Below, piece by piece: positions 16,799 through 25,262 of a stretch of 64,000 bases of DNA. The position numbers were made by a program, and so were the translations under genes. Numbering within the stretch: position 1 is the first letter of the stretch; each line of letters begins with the position of its first letter. The DNA is from Marinilabilia salmonicolor JCM 21150 (GTDB taxonomy: Bacteria; Bacteroidota; Bacteroidia; Bacteroidales; Marinilabiliaceae). Location of the stretch: NCBI RefSeq assembly GCF_000259075.1, contig NZ_AJKI01000063.1, forward strand, positions 86,421 through 150,420, in the 5' to 3' direction. The notes below the pieces were generated by a model. That model made no database searches. It was not told where the DNA came from and saw only the letters and a program-made list of their open reading frames with translations.

Positions 16799-17710
16799 CT
16801 ATTCCCCCCACTCATAAGGCGTGGACTGATAAACGTAATAGTTGAGCCAGTTGGAGAATAGTAATTGCGCATGACTACGCCATCTGACAACCGATTCCCT
16901 GCCGGGGTCGTTGTCTTTGTAGTAGCTTTCCGGCAATTTTGTTTGCAGTCCCCGTTGCTTATCGCGATGATATTCCTCACCCAGCGTAAACCTGTCGTAT
17001 TCGGGATGTCCTGTAAGAAAAACCTGACTGCGGTCTTTTGACAACGCCAGATAAGGTCCGGCTTTTGATGAGTCAGACAACAAAATCAGATCATCGACTT
17101 TTTCAATATCAGACTTGCGTACTTCTGTATAACGCGAATGCGGTGCCCAAAACACATCATCAAAGCCGCGCAGCAAAGGTTCCTCAGGGGATTTTACGGA
17201 ATGTTCAAAAACACCGAAAAGCTTAGCTCGAAGCTCATATTTGGGTATTCCGTAATGATAATAAAGACCGGCCTGAGCTCCCCAGCAGATATGCAATGTA
17301 GAGGTAACATTTTTTTTACTCCACTCCATAATGGTGCATAGCTCCTCCCAATAAGTCACCTTTTCAAATTCCAGCAGTTCCACAGGAGCTCCGGTAATTA
17401 TAAAGCCATCGTAATGCTTGTCCTTAACCTCTTCAAAAGTTTTGTAAAAACTGATCAGATGTTCCTGCGGGGTGTTTTTTGGGGTATGCGACGATGTGAA
17501 AAGAAGTTCCACCTCCACCTGCAACGGACTATTAGACAAGGCTCGCAGCAGATGTGTCTCTGTCTTAATCTTAAGAGGCATAAGATTGAGCACAAGAATC
17601 TTAAGAGGCCTGATGTCCTGTGTCACAGCACGACTTTCACTCATCACAAAAACATTTTCGGCCTCCAGTAAACTTTTTGCAGGCAACAAATCAGGAATAT
17701 TTACAGGCAT
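16799..17710 (-). CDS. metA: Homoserine O-acyltransferase MetA, predicted acetyl-CoA specific
   Basis: The start is the ATG at 17710 (303 residues, [12 protein letters not shown]); the longer ORF to 17773 would run into the promoter, which supports this choice. The enzyme activates homoserine for methionine synthesis. Catalytic Cys142 lies in [18 protein letters not shown], and the C-terminal part has the usual [14 protein letters not shown]. Residue 111 lies in [10 protein letters not shown] and is Glu. In the MetA family Gly111 goes with succinyl-CoA (Escherichia coli) and Glu111 with acetyl-CoA (Bacillus cereus), so this is inferred to be an acetyltransferase. The PLP enzyme at 21.3-22.6 kb may act later in the same pathway. 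Confidence 0.95.
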   Translation of the reverse strand: MPVNIPDLLPAKSLLEAENVFVMSESRAVTQDIRPLKILVLNLMPLKIKTETHLLRALSNSPLQVEVELLFTSSHTPKNTPQEHLISFYKTFEEVKDKHYDGFIITGAPVELLEFEKVTYWEELCTIMEWSKKNVTSTLHICWGAQAGLYYHYGIPKYELRAKLFGVFEHSVKSPEEPLLRGFDDVFWAPHSRYTEVRKSDIEKVDDLILLSDSSKAGPYLALSKDRSQVFLTGHPEYDRFTLGEEYHRDKQRGLQTKLPESYYKDNDPGRESVVRWRSHAQLLFSNWLNYYVYQSTPYEWGE

Positions 17711-17743
17711 AACAAAAGTCTGATTGGTTATAAACAGAGCATA

Positions 17744-17773
17744 CAAAGATAGGGGAAAGATGATAAAAATCAA
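17744..17773 (-). promoter_or_regulatory. Consensus Bacteroidota promoter of metA
   Basis: On the minus strand TTG (17771-17773) is followed after exactly 19 bp by TATCTTTG (17744-17751). This is a full match to TTG-N19-TAnnTTTG. The -7 box ends 33 bp upstream of the metA ATG at 17710. It is the best promoter match I found in the window. Confidence 0.75.
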
Positions 17774-17816
17774 CCCGGGGAGTGAATTCTACCCGGTCTT
17801 ATGATTTTGGACATCA

Positions 17817-17854
17817 CAAAAAAGAATACCCCGCCGGAAATTCTGGCGGGGTAT
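17817..17854 (-). terminator. Rho-independent terminator of the TetR gene
   Basis: Arms ATACCCCGCC (17826-17835) and GGCGGGGTAT (17845-17854) are exact complements with a 9-nt loop. On the minus strand the stem is followed by TTCTTTTTTG. It begins 20 bp past the stop of the TetR gene and separates it from metA. Confidence 0.85.
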
Positions 17855-17873
17855 AATATCTGCTGGCAGGAGA

Positions 17874-18482
17874 CTAACGCTTTAATATCCCGAAGAAAAG
17901 AATATTCAGGATATTATCCAGTTGAAGCCGGAAATCATCAAAATTGTCAACTCCTCTGAAAAGTGGCAATTCCAACCCCCGCAAAGCAGTGCTGATACCC
18001 ACAGCTGCCAGTTTCAGGTTTTTAATATCAAATTCACCCACCGAAACCCCTTCTTCCAGTACCGAACGAATCATTTCCTGCTCGGCTTTTTCGGATTTTT
18101 CACGCACTTCATCCAGAAAATGATAGTCGCTGTAAGTTTCATCACGCATCGCTTTCTGGTAATTGTTCAGTTCTCTGAGTGTCTCCATTCGAACCAAAAT
18201 GTAGTCGTTGAATTTTTGACGCGGAGAGTACTCACTTGACACTACCTCCCGAAGTCGATGCTCCAGAATATTTGCCTCAAGTTCAATTACCGCTTGAAAA
18301 ATCTCCTCCTTATTTTTAAAATAGTAATAAAGAGAACTCTTCCCTTTGCGCAGAGCCATGGCTATGTCCTCCATGGTTGTTTTCCGGTACCCGAACTTTG
18401 CAAAAAGCTCACGTGCCGACTTAAGAATGGAATTCCGGACTGTATCTTCTCCGGAAATTACAGAATTAAAAATGTCGCTCAT
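17874..18482 (-). CDS. TetR/AcrR family transcriptional regulator
   Basis: The 202-residue protein has a TetR DNA-binding domain at about 12-70: LKSARELFAKFGYRKTTMEDIA, then LRKGKSSLYYYFKNKEEIF. The rest is a helical ligand-binding domain with no family I can name. No efflux or metabolic gene is directly adjacent on the same strand, so its target cannot be inferred from context. It ends with its own terminator. Confidence 0.9.
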   Translation of the reverse strand: MSDIFNSVISGEDTVRNSILKSARELFAKFGYRKTTMEDIAMALRKGKSSLYYYFKNKEEIFQAVIELEANILEHRLREVVSSEYSPRQKFNDYILVRMETLRELNNYQKAMRDETYSDYHFLDEVREKSEKAEQEMIRSVLEEGVSVGEFDIKNLKLAAVGISTALRGLELPLFRGVDNFDDFRLQLDNILNILFFGILKR

Positions 18483-18624
18483 AATATTTATAATTAAGGT
18501 TTCAGGGTAAATCTATTTTCGGGTTAACTCTATAAACCATGCCAATCGTTCAAACAAAAACACTATTTGATATTTTGCACACGCACTTCCCGGTCACATA
18601 CCTCCTGTATCGGGCATGACCTCA

Positions 18625-20787
18625 TCAGGGTGCCAAAACAAAATCCAGCTGTCTTTTTTCCAGGTTGGCTTTGGCAATCTGAATTTTCACGGCATCCCCA
18701 AGCTGGTACTTTTTATTTCTCCGACGACCAACCAGACAATAATTATCTTCATCGAACTGGTAATAATCATCATCCAGATCCCGGATCGGAACCATCCCTT
18801 CGCACTTATTTTCATCCAGTTCAACATAAACACCCCACTCGGTAACCCCGCTAATGACACCATCAAAAACGTCTCCGACACGATCTTTCAAAAACTCTAC
18901 CTGTTTGTATTTGATAGAAGTTCTTTCAGCATCGGCAGCTCTTATTTCCATTTTAGAACTATGGTCGCACAGCTCTTCATATTTTTCACGTGAAGCCGAC
19001 CTTCCCCCATCGAGATACCGTTGCAACAGGCGATGGACCATCATATCGGGATACCGTCGGATGGGTGAAGTAAAATGTGTATAATGCTTAAACCCTAAAC
19101 CGTAGTGCCCTATATTGTGGGTCGAATACACCGCCTTAGACATAGTTCGTATAGCCAGAGTTTCCACAATGTTCTGCTGTTTCTTGCCCTGAACTTCGCC
19201 CAGCACCCTGTTCAATGAACTGCTGATGGTTTCACTCTGTTTGGGGGCAGCTTCAAAGCCAAACTTTCTCACAAACTTGCTGAAAGATTCATATTTTTCA
19301 GGATCCGGCTCATCATGGATACGGTAAACAAAAGTTTTGCTGTTTTTGGAAGACCGCTTATTCTCCGGCGTTAACTCGTTACGACCGATAATCTCGGCCA
19401 CCCGTCGATTGGCCAATAGCATAAACTCCTCAATCAGTTTATTAGCCTCTTTGGCTTCCTTAAAAAAGACATTGAGCGGTTTTCCTTTTTCATCCAGTTC
19501 AAACTTCACTTCGACCCTTTCAAAATCAATGGCTCCCTTACTGAATCTGATGGATCTTAATTTCTGTGCCAGATCATTAAGGGTAAGAATCTCCTCTTTA
19601 AGTTCCCCCTCACCTTTTTCAATCACTGACTGGGCTTCTTCATAAGAAAAACGACGATCACTGTGAATGACTGTACGTCCCACCCAACTATCAAAGACAA
19701 CACCCTGATCATCCATTTCGAAAACCGCAGAAAAACAAAGCTTATCCTCATTGGGACGCAGCGAGCACAGCTCGTTGCTCAACCGCTCAGGCAGCATAGG
19801 CACCACTCTGTCAACCAGATAAACCGACGTAGCACGACTCACGGCCTCCTTATCCAAAATAGTGTCGGGCGTAACATAGTGCGTTACATCGGCAATGTGC
19901 ACACCCACCTCCCAATGACCGTTTTTAAGTTTCTGAACTGACAATGCATCATCAAAGTCTTTGGCGTCTGCAGGGTCAATAGTGAAAGTGGTTACCTTTC
20001 TGAAGTCGCGTCTTTTTTTAATTTCTTCAACCGGCAGCTTATCCTGGATCTTTTCAGCAGCCTCCACCACTTTTTCAGGGTATTTGTAAGGCAGGTTAAA
20101 TTCTGCCAGAATGGCGTGCATCTCGGTGTTGTTATCCCCCGGATCACCAAGTACATCCACTACTTTACCAATAGGATTTTTTGCTTTTTCAGGCCATTCA
20201 GTAATACAAACCACTGCTTTTTGCCCCTGTTTACCGCCGTTAAGTTGATTGGGCGGGATGAAAATATCGTGATGCATCACGCGCGAGTCGGCAACCAGAA
20301 AAGCAAAATTATCAGAAACTTCCAGTGTTCCCACAAACTGATCACGGCTGCGCTCCAGAATTTCTACAACTTCGCCTTCAGCCTGCCGGTTACGCTTGCG
20401 GGCATACTGAAGCACTTTCACTCTATCTCCATTCAAGGCATGTCCCAGATTATTCTGAGAAACAAAAATATCTTCATCCCCCTCATCGGGAACAATATAA
20501 GCCGCTCCTTTGGCGGTCATATCCACCACCCCATCAACATAGGTTCCGGGAACCATCTTCATTTTAAAGCGACCGGTGGATACTTCGTTCAGAATATTCT
20601 GCTCGCTTAATTCGAACAATAAAACTTCCACCTGCAGACGACCGGTTTTCCTGGTAATTCCCAAAGCTGCCGACGCCTGTTTATAATTATATGTTTTCTG
20701 AGGATTATTGGAAAACAGGTTTTTTACCTGCGATTTCAAATCACTCTTTTTGGTTTTCTTCTTATTTGTTTTTTTCTTCTTTGACAT
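18625..20787 (-). CDS. rnr: Ribonuclease R
   Basis: The 720-residue protein has the RNase R order: a basic Lys/Thr N-terminus (1-20), a winged-helix/cold-shock region (to about 215), the RNB catalytic domain (about 255-585) and an S1 domain (about 635-715). RNB active-site acids lie in IDPADAKDFDDA (D271, D277, D279, D280). It degrades structured RNA 3'-5'. The C-terminus ends soon after S1 and lacks the long Lys-rich tail of the E. coli enzyme; instead the N-terminus is strongly basic. The start ATG has no close promoter match; 535 bp of non-coding DNA lies upstream. Confidence 0.94.
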   Translation of the reverse strand: MSKKKKTNKKKTKKSDLKSQVKNLFSNNPQKTYNYKQASAALGITRKTGRLQVEVLLFELSEQNILNEVSTGRFKMKMVPGTYVDGVVDMTAKGAAYIVPDEGDEDIFVSQNNLGHALNGDRVKVLQYARKRNRQAEGEVVEILERSRDQFVGTLEVSDNFAFLVADSRVMHHDIFIPPNQLNGGKQGQKAVVCITEWPEKAKNPIGKVVDVLGDPGDNNTEMHAILAEFNLPYKYPEKVVEAAEKIQDKLPVEEIKKRRDFRKVTTFTIDPADAKDFDDALSVQKLKNGHWEVGVHIADVTHYVTPDTILDKEAVSRATSVYLVDRVVPMLPERLSNELCSLRPNEDKLCFSAVFEMDDQGVVFDSWVGRTVIHSDRRFSYEEAQSVIEKGEGELKEEILTLNDLAQKLRSIRFSKGAIDFERVEVKFELDEKGKPLNVFFKEAKEANKLIEEFMLLANRRVAEIIGRNELTPENKRSSKNSKTFVYRIHDEPDPEKYESFSKFVRKFGFEAAPKQSETISSSLNRVLGEVQGKKQQNIVETLAIRTMSKAVYSTHNIGHYGLGFKHYTHFTSPIRRYPDMMVHRLLQRYLDGGRSASREKYEELCDHSSKMEIRAADAERTSIKYKQVEFLKDRVGDVFDGVISGVTEWGVYVELDENKCEGMVPIRDLDDDYYQFDEDNYCLVGRRRNKKYQLGDAVKIQIAKANLEKRQLDFVLAP

Positions 20788-21322
20788 AAATTTCTTTTAA
20801 TTCTTCAATTCTAAAAATAAAGGTTCCCGAAATATACCGGGACTCCTGACTTCCTTAACTTACTCCAAAAGCTAACAATTCAGCATCACCCACCCAACAA
20901 TCATCGGATTCAATTTCTTTAAACCTGAACTATTCATAAATTATCTCTTACGATGTTCAACTACCTTCTAAATACAGGCGTCCTCAAGAAAATTGACTTG
21001 AAAATAAATTATTATTCCCTTCATCAATTTTCTTTGCGGTTACCCTTATTTATTGGCATTTGAACATCTCATAACGAAAATTCATGAATAAACCAGGTTA
21101 ATAAGATTTCCGGCTTAACCGGGTCTGTTCAAAAAACAAGCAGCAGAGATACCTCCCGAACAAACCAAGTTAAAGGATAGGATTTTTAAAGTGGTTTTTC
21201 TTCCCTGAAAACCAATTCGTCCAATTTTTCGGCCCTTTATTTAGCTCAAAGATAACAATATCGGCAACAAAAATAAATACTTCGATTGAAATGTTCGATT
21301 ATTTTCATCTAAATACCCCCTT
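20788..21322. other. Intergenic region without a clear gene
   Basis: 535 bp between the rnr start and the stop of the PLP enzyme. It is AT-rich, and I see no ORF with family character, no strong hairpin and no tRNA. The minus strand has TATCTTTG at 21247-21254, a possible -7 box; if used it would give rnr a leader of about 450 nt. No matching -33 element was found. Confidence 0.5.
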
Positions 21323-22573
21323 TCAAACATGATTAAAAGCTTCTTTAATGGCAGCAATTAAATCCTCCGGATCCTCCAACCCTATACTCAGTCTTACCAG
21401 ATTGGGATGAATGCCCAGTCGCTGTCTGTCCTCTTCCGAAACATCGACGTGCGTCATGGTAGCAGGATGCTCTGCCAGACTTTCCGTTGACCCGAGACTT
21501 ACAGCAAGCTTAAAAAGTTTCAGATGATCCAGAAACCTGAATGCTTCCTCTTCTCCCCCCGGAATGGTAAAGGATATCATGGAACCTGTTCCCTCACATT
21601 GGTTTTCAAAGATTTTCTTCTGGGCATCTCCCTCTTCCAGGAAGCCAAGAAAATGAACAATCTCAACTTTTGGGTGACTTCGCACATATTCTGCCACTTT
21701 TATTGCACTGAGCGCTTGTCGCTCCATCCGGATCTTCAGTGTTTCAAGGCTGCGCATAACCAACCATGAAGAGTGCGGATCCAACATGCTTCCCAGAAAT
21801 GTACGCATTGCCTTTATTCCGGCAATAACATTCTTACTTCCAACGCAGGCACCGGCAATCAGGTCGCTGTGCCCACTGATAAATTTAGTGGCCGAATAAA
21901 CGACCAAATCTGCACCATGCTTCAATGGATGCTGAAAAACCGGTCCGAGAAAAGTATTGTCAACGGCCAGCAAGCACTTTTTATCTCCGGATGAGAAGGA
22001 CTTCGACAACCGGTTGCACATTTGAATATCTATGAGATTATTGACTGGATTGCCAGGGGTTTCCACATAAATAAAAGAGGGAACCTCTCCAGGATACTTG
22101 GCATTGAGAAGTGCCCTGATGTCATCCTCCGTTTCTTCTGATGAAAACATTAAAATTCGTATCCCAAACTGCGGCAACACATGATGAATGAAATGATCAG
22201 TCCCCCCATACACAGGGGAACCAAACAGCAGAATATCTCCGGGTTTGAGATAAGTAAACATCATGGTTGAAATGGCTGCCATTCCGGATGCAAAAAAAGC
22301 AGCGTCCTCTCCATCATCCCAAAGCTTCAGCCGTTGCTCTGCCAGATCAAGATTGGGATTGTTTACACGGCTGTAAATCATTCCCATCTCCTCACCCTCA
22401 TTCGGTTCCCGAAGGCCATAAGCCAACTCAAAAAAAGCTTTTCCTTCACGAGCAGAATTAAAGGCAAAAGTAGAGGTCTGAAACAATGGACATTTAACAG
22501 CGCCCTGATGTTCGGAAGCATGATAACCATACGACATCATCAGACTTTCAGGAGCATAGAAGTTTTTTTGCAT
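21323..22573 (-). CDS. Cys/Met metabolism PLP-dependent enzyme (cystathionine gamma-synthase or lyase family)
   Basis: The 416-residue protein is a full-length member of the Cys/Met metabolism PLP family. The PLP lysine is K230 in YSATKFISGH, with VETPGNP at 170-176 and VDNTF at 204-208. The substrate loop is GSPVYGGTDHF at 118-128. Methionine gamma-lyase has a Cys two residues after that Tyr; here it is Gly124, closer to cystathionine gamma-synthase or O-acetylhomoserine sulfhydrylase. The exact reaction cannot be fixed by eye. With an acetyl-type MetA in the window, a role in methionine synthesis is plausible. It is not in an operon. Confidence 0.85.
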   Translation of the reverse strand: MQKNFYAPESLMMSYGYHASEHQGAVKCPLFQTSTFAFNSAREGKAFFELAYGLREPNEGEEMGMIYSRVNNPNLDLAEQRLKLWDDGEDAAFFASGMAAISTMMFTYLKPGDILLFGSPVYGGTDHFIHHVLPQFGIRILMFSSEETEDDIRALLNAKYPGEVPSFIYVETPGNPVNNLIDIQMCNRLSKSFSSGDKKCLLAVDNTFLGPVFQHPLKHGADLVVYSATKFISGHSDLIAGACVGSKNVIAGIKAMRTFLGSMLDPHSSWLVMRSLETLKIRMERQALSAIKVAEYVRSHPKVEIVHFLGFLEEGDAQKKIFENQCEGTGSMISFTIPGGEEEAFRFLDHLKLFKLAVSLGSTESLAEHPATMTHVDVSEEDRQRLGIHPNLVRLSIGLEDPEDLIAAIKEAFNHV

Positions 22574-22612
22574 AACACATGGATTTGATAATTCATTAAT
22601 AAATCACGTCAA

Positions 22613-22637
22613 GTTAATTAGTTTAACTAAAATTAAC
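22613..22637. promoter_or_regulatory. Nested inverted repeat, possible operator
   Basis: GTTAATT (22613-22619) pairs with AATTAAC (22631-22637), and an inner palindrome TTAGTTTAACTAA spans 22618-22630. It lies 40-64 bp upstream of the PLP enzyme start, where a dimeric regulator could bind. There is no T-tract, so a terminator is unlikely. Confidence 0.35.
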
Positions 22638-22720
22638 AAAACCATTGATAACTATCCAGTCTTTTCCACAAAAAAAACCGGTTGTTCGAAGTGATTTATA
22701 TCATGCCTGACAAATTTTTC

Positions 22721-22728
22721 TATTTTTG
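22721..22728 (+). promoter_or_regulatory. Possible -7 box for the beta-barrel gene
   Basis: TATTTTTG matches TAnnTTTG, 19 bp upstream of the ATG at 22748. This position favours that ATG over the in-frame upstream starts, which lie before or within the box. No -33 TTG was seen. Confidence 0.45.
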
Positions 22729-22747
22729 CAAAAACCCTGACTCGATT

Positions 22748-23521
22748 ATGAAACATTTACCTCTTTTTCTATTCCTTTTTATTACAGTACCGGTAAACGC
22801 ACAAATAACCACCAAACATCACCTGGGATTTTCGCTGGGCGCTGACCCTTTCCTGCTAGCCCGGTTTTATATGGAAGATGATGACGACAATGACTACGAT
22901 AACGATTATTCTTCAGAAGATGAGACGACCAGTTCCGTTGCACTTGCCATGTATTACAAATATAAGCCACATGTGAAATGGGAATTTGACATTGGAACCA
23001 AAGTGGCGGCCATCACTGACTATGAAGTTCATTATCGTACTGAAAACACACAAGCTGACATGGAATTCGGTGGTACTTTCAGCGCCTTCACTGCCATCAA
23101 CTATTCAACCCATAATGCATTCGCAAAAGAAGGGTACACCCCGTTTTTCGCTGCGTTGGAAACAGGATGGACCGCCGCCCCCGGCAACTTAACCATTCAC
23201 AATCAACAAACCGGCGATACCGAAGTCATTGACAATCTTTCAGGCTCCGTCTATTTCGAAGTCAGGGCAGGATTCAAATATGGATGGGACAACAATGCTG
23301 CAGGCCTGTTTCTGGCGGTAAACAATCAATTCAACACCCGGACCGCAGACCGCGAATTGCGGGCAAGAGGTCTTCGGGAACTCCCTAACATCGGACCAAT
23401 CATCCTGGTGGGAATAAACTACGAATTTGGTTTAAGAAAAAAAGAGAAAAGGAAAAGACGGAAATCAAAGTCTGAAGTCACCTATCCGGACTGGTTTCAA
23501 CCGGGAGAAAAAAAACACTAA
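22748..23521 (+). CDS. Predicted outer-membrane beta-barrel protein
   Basis: The start is the ATG at 22748 (257 residues), which begins a clear signal peptide MKHLPLFLFLFITVPVNA. The mature protein alternates polar and hydrophobic residues with aromatic strand ends and finishes with a strand near GINYEFGLRKK, as in small outer-membrane barrels. An acidic Asp/Glu tract (EDDDDNDYDNDY) lies near residues 42-53 and a Lys/Arg tract (KKEKRKRRKSK) near the end. No named family is recognised. Its stop overlaps the end of the convergent DUF3267 gene by 4 bp. Confidence 0.7.
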   Translation: MKHLPLFLFLFITVPVNAQITTKHHLGFSLGADPFLLARFYMEDDDDNDYDNDYSSEDETTSSVALAMYYKYKPHVKWEFDIGTKVAAITDYEVHYRTENTQADMEFGGTFSAFTAINYSTHNAFAKEGYTPFFAALETGWTAAPGNLTIHNQQTGDTEVIDNLSGSVYFEVRAGFKYGWDNNAAGLFLAVNNQFNTRTADRELRARGLRELPNIGPIILVGINYEFGLRKKEKRKRRKSKSEVTYPDWFQPGEKKH

Positions 23522-24042
23522 TCAATCAGAAAAAAACCCATTTTTTCAGGATGATCCAGCACTTTCTTATGCCCGGGAATTTTCTTCAGCATTTTAACGG
23601 CTACTAAATCCCCCCCTGCACCAATAATATAAATGTATCCGAAAACCCAAAGGCCCAGAGAGCCTGTAAAGAGTGCAGCCACATAAGGGACAACCCCCAG
23701 CACCAGAAATGGCATTAAAGCACCCAACCTGTAATATTGAACCCGGATAGGCGTAGTGCAATGACAATAAGGAGTGTAAGAACGAGGTTCAATGCCGAAC
23801 TTGATAGACTTATACCCCCCTCTGGCAAACATCCCGAATATCAACGCATGCAGTAATTCATGCATCGGAATTCCCAATACAAGACATAAAAAAAAGAGAA
23901 ACACACCGCTCCAACTCCAGTGAAGAAAGGGTTCCAGTCCATGCAACACAAAAAACGGAATTCCGGTAGCAAAGAGCACAGGAAGGATAAGCCCCACAGC
24001 TTTACGTGCTGTCTCTTCTATGGTCATCGATATTTCTCTCAT
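23518..24042 (-). CDS. DUF3267 putative membrane zinc metalloprotease
   Basis: The 174-residue protein has several membrane segments and a zinc-peptidase signature MHELLHALIFG with HELLH at 61-65. A later GAGGDLVAVKML at 141-152 could supply the third ligand. This is the pattern of DUF3267, related to M50 site-2 proteases. Substrate unknown. Its ATG overlaps the stop of the RND adaptor gene by 4 bp, so it is translated with the metal-efflux operon, an unusual partner for such a pump. Confidence 0.8.
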   Translation of the reverse strand: MREISMTIEETARKAVGLILPVLFATGIPFFVLHGLEPFLHWSWSGVFLFFLCLVLGIPMHELLHALIFGMFARGGYKSIKFGIEPRSYTPYCHCTTPIRVQYYRLGALMPFLVLGVVPYVAALFTGSLGLWVFGYIYIIGAGGDLVAVKMLKKIPGHKKVLDHPEKMGFFLID

Positions 24043-25169
24043 TGAATCAATCCAAATGCGCCCTTGGTCAAAAAGGATGCGTTCGCATCAAACTCTTCAT
24101 AATTCAGAATACCTGACATCCCTTTCGCCAGATCAACCGCCTCAACCTCCCGGGGCATAAAAGAAAAGACACTATCGGTTTCGGCCTCTTTCAACAATAC
24201 CCATTTACGATTTTCCACATCTACCACAGCCCCTTCAGGAAGCGTCCACATCTCGTCTGCCTGCATCAGAATCCTCGCACGCACATACATATCAGGCAAC
24301 AGCGAGGGAGCCGGTTCGTTCAATGAAGCATGAACCAAGATGGCTCTGGTTTCCGGATTTACCCTGCGTGCAATGCGGACAATCTGTGCCTCATACACCG
24401 GAGAGCGTCCATCATCAGCTCCGATTAACACTTTCGTCCCTTCTGAAAGATCAGAAATGGCAGATTCATAAACATCCAGTTCGACAAAAACTTTTTCGGG
24501 ATTCAGAACTTCCATCACCTTTAGACCTGGATTTAGGAACATCCCCTGCCGCACCTCCTGAAGTGTGACATTTCCGGCAATGGGAGAACGAACATTAAGG
24601 GCGGAAATTATTTCTCCCGACTCTTCCAGGCGAGCAGCATCAACGCCCAAAAGTGAAAGCTGAGCCTTCAAAGCAGAATATTCTGCACGGGCAGATAAAA
24701 ACTCTGCACGAGCTTGCTCAAAAACTTTCCGGGAAGCAATTTCGTCCTCTAAAAGACCTTTCTGTCGCTCAAAGTCTGATTGTAATACAGGCAAAAGGGC
24801 AGCAGCGTTAAGATACTCTTTTTGAATATTAATCAGTTCCGCCCCTTCAAGAACGAAAAGAGTTTCCCCCCTCTTCACCCAATCGCCCCGGGAGACATGG
24901 ACCTCCCGAACACGTCCCCCTATAAGCGGACTTATTTCGGACAAATAACCGGGCATAACTGATACCTTCCCATTAGCATTAACTTCCCGGGAAACATCGT
25001 TTTTTTGCAGGGAGGCCAATTCCATCCCCGATGCCTCAAATTGTTCTTTGGTAACAATTACTGCTCCGTCTGAAAAAGAGGATTCATAATTGCTCTTTTC
25101 TTCCTTACTGCCTGAACAAGCTGTTATCAGCATAAGAGCTATTAGTGACAAAGAGAGTATCTTGTTCAT
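24039..25169 (-). CDS. RND efflux periplasmic adaptor lipoprotein (CusB/CzcB-like)
   Basis: The 376-residue membrane-fusion protein has a lipoprotein signal (LITACSGS, lipidated Cys18). The biotinyl-lipoyl-like halves are LIGGRVREVHVSRGDWVKRG near 83-102 and LNVRSPIAGNVTLQEVRQG near 191-209, with a helical hairpin between them. A beta-barrel and membrane-proximal domain follow. It links the inner-membrane pump with the outer-membrane channel in heavy-metal efflux. It follows the fused pump gene by 93 bp and overlaps the DUF3267 gene. Confidence 0.9.
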   Translation of the reverse strand: MNKILSLSLIALMLITACSGSKEEKSNYESSFSDGAVIVTKEQFEASGMELASLQKNDVSREVNANGKVSVMPGYLSEISPLIGGRVREVHVSRGDWVKRGETLFVLEGAELINIQKEYLNAAALLPVLQSDFERQKGLLEDEIASRKVFEQARAEFLSARAEYSALKAQLSLLGVDAARLEESGEIISALNVRSPIAGNVTLQEVRQGMFLNPGLKVMEVLNPEKVFVELDVYESAISDLSEGTKVLIGADDGRSPVYEAQIVRIARRVNPETRAILVHASLNEPAPSLLPDMYVRARILMQADEMWTLPEGAVVDVENRKWVLLKEAETDSVFSFMPREVEAVDLAKGMSGILNYEEFDANASFLTKGAFGLIQ

Positions 25170-25262
25170 AACTTACTTTTTTTTCATTAACAATCACCGC
25201 AACCAACCTACCTTATTAATAAAGTAACTAAAAGGTTACAGGTATTTAGAAAGACTAAATAA

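Noticed and set aside
17711..17873. SAM riboswitch upstream of metA
   Set aside because: The leader is short and contains the promoter and the TetR terminator; I see no SAM-riboswitch core or K-turn.
21323..22573. Naming the PLP enzyme methionine gamma-lyase
   Set aside because: The lyase-specific Cys near the substrate loop is Gly here, so only the broader family is supported.
22574..22747. SAM riboswitch upstream of the PLP enzyme
   Set aside because: Only a small nested inverted repeat is present; no multi-helix junction was found.
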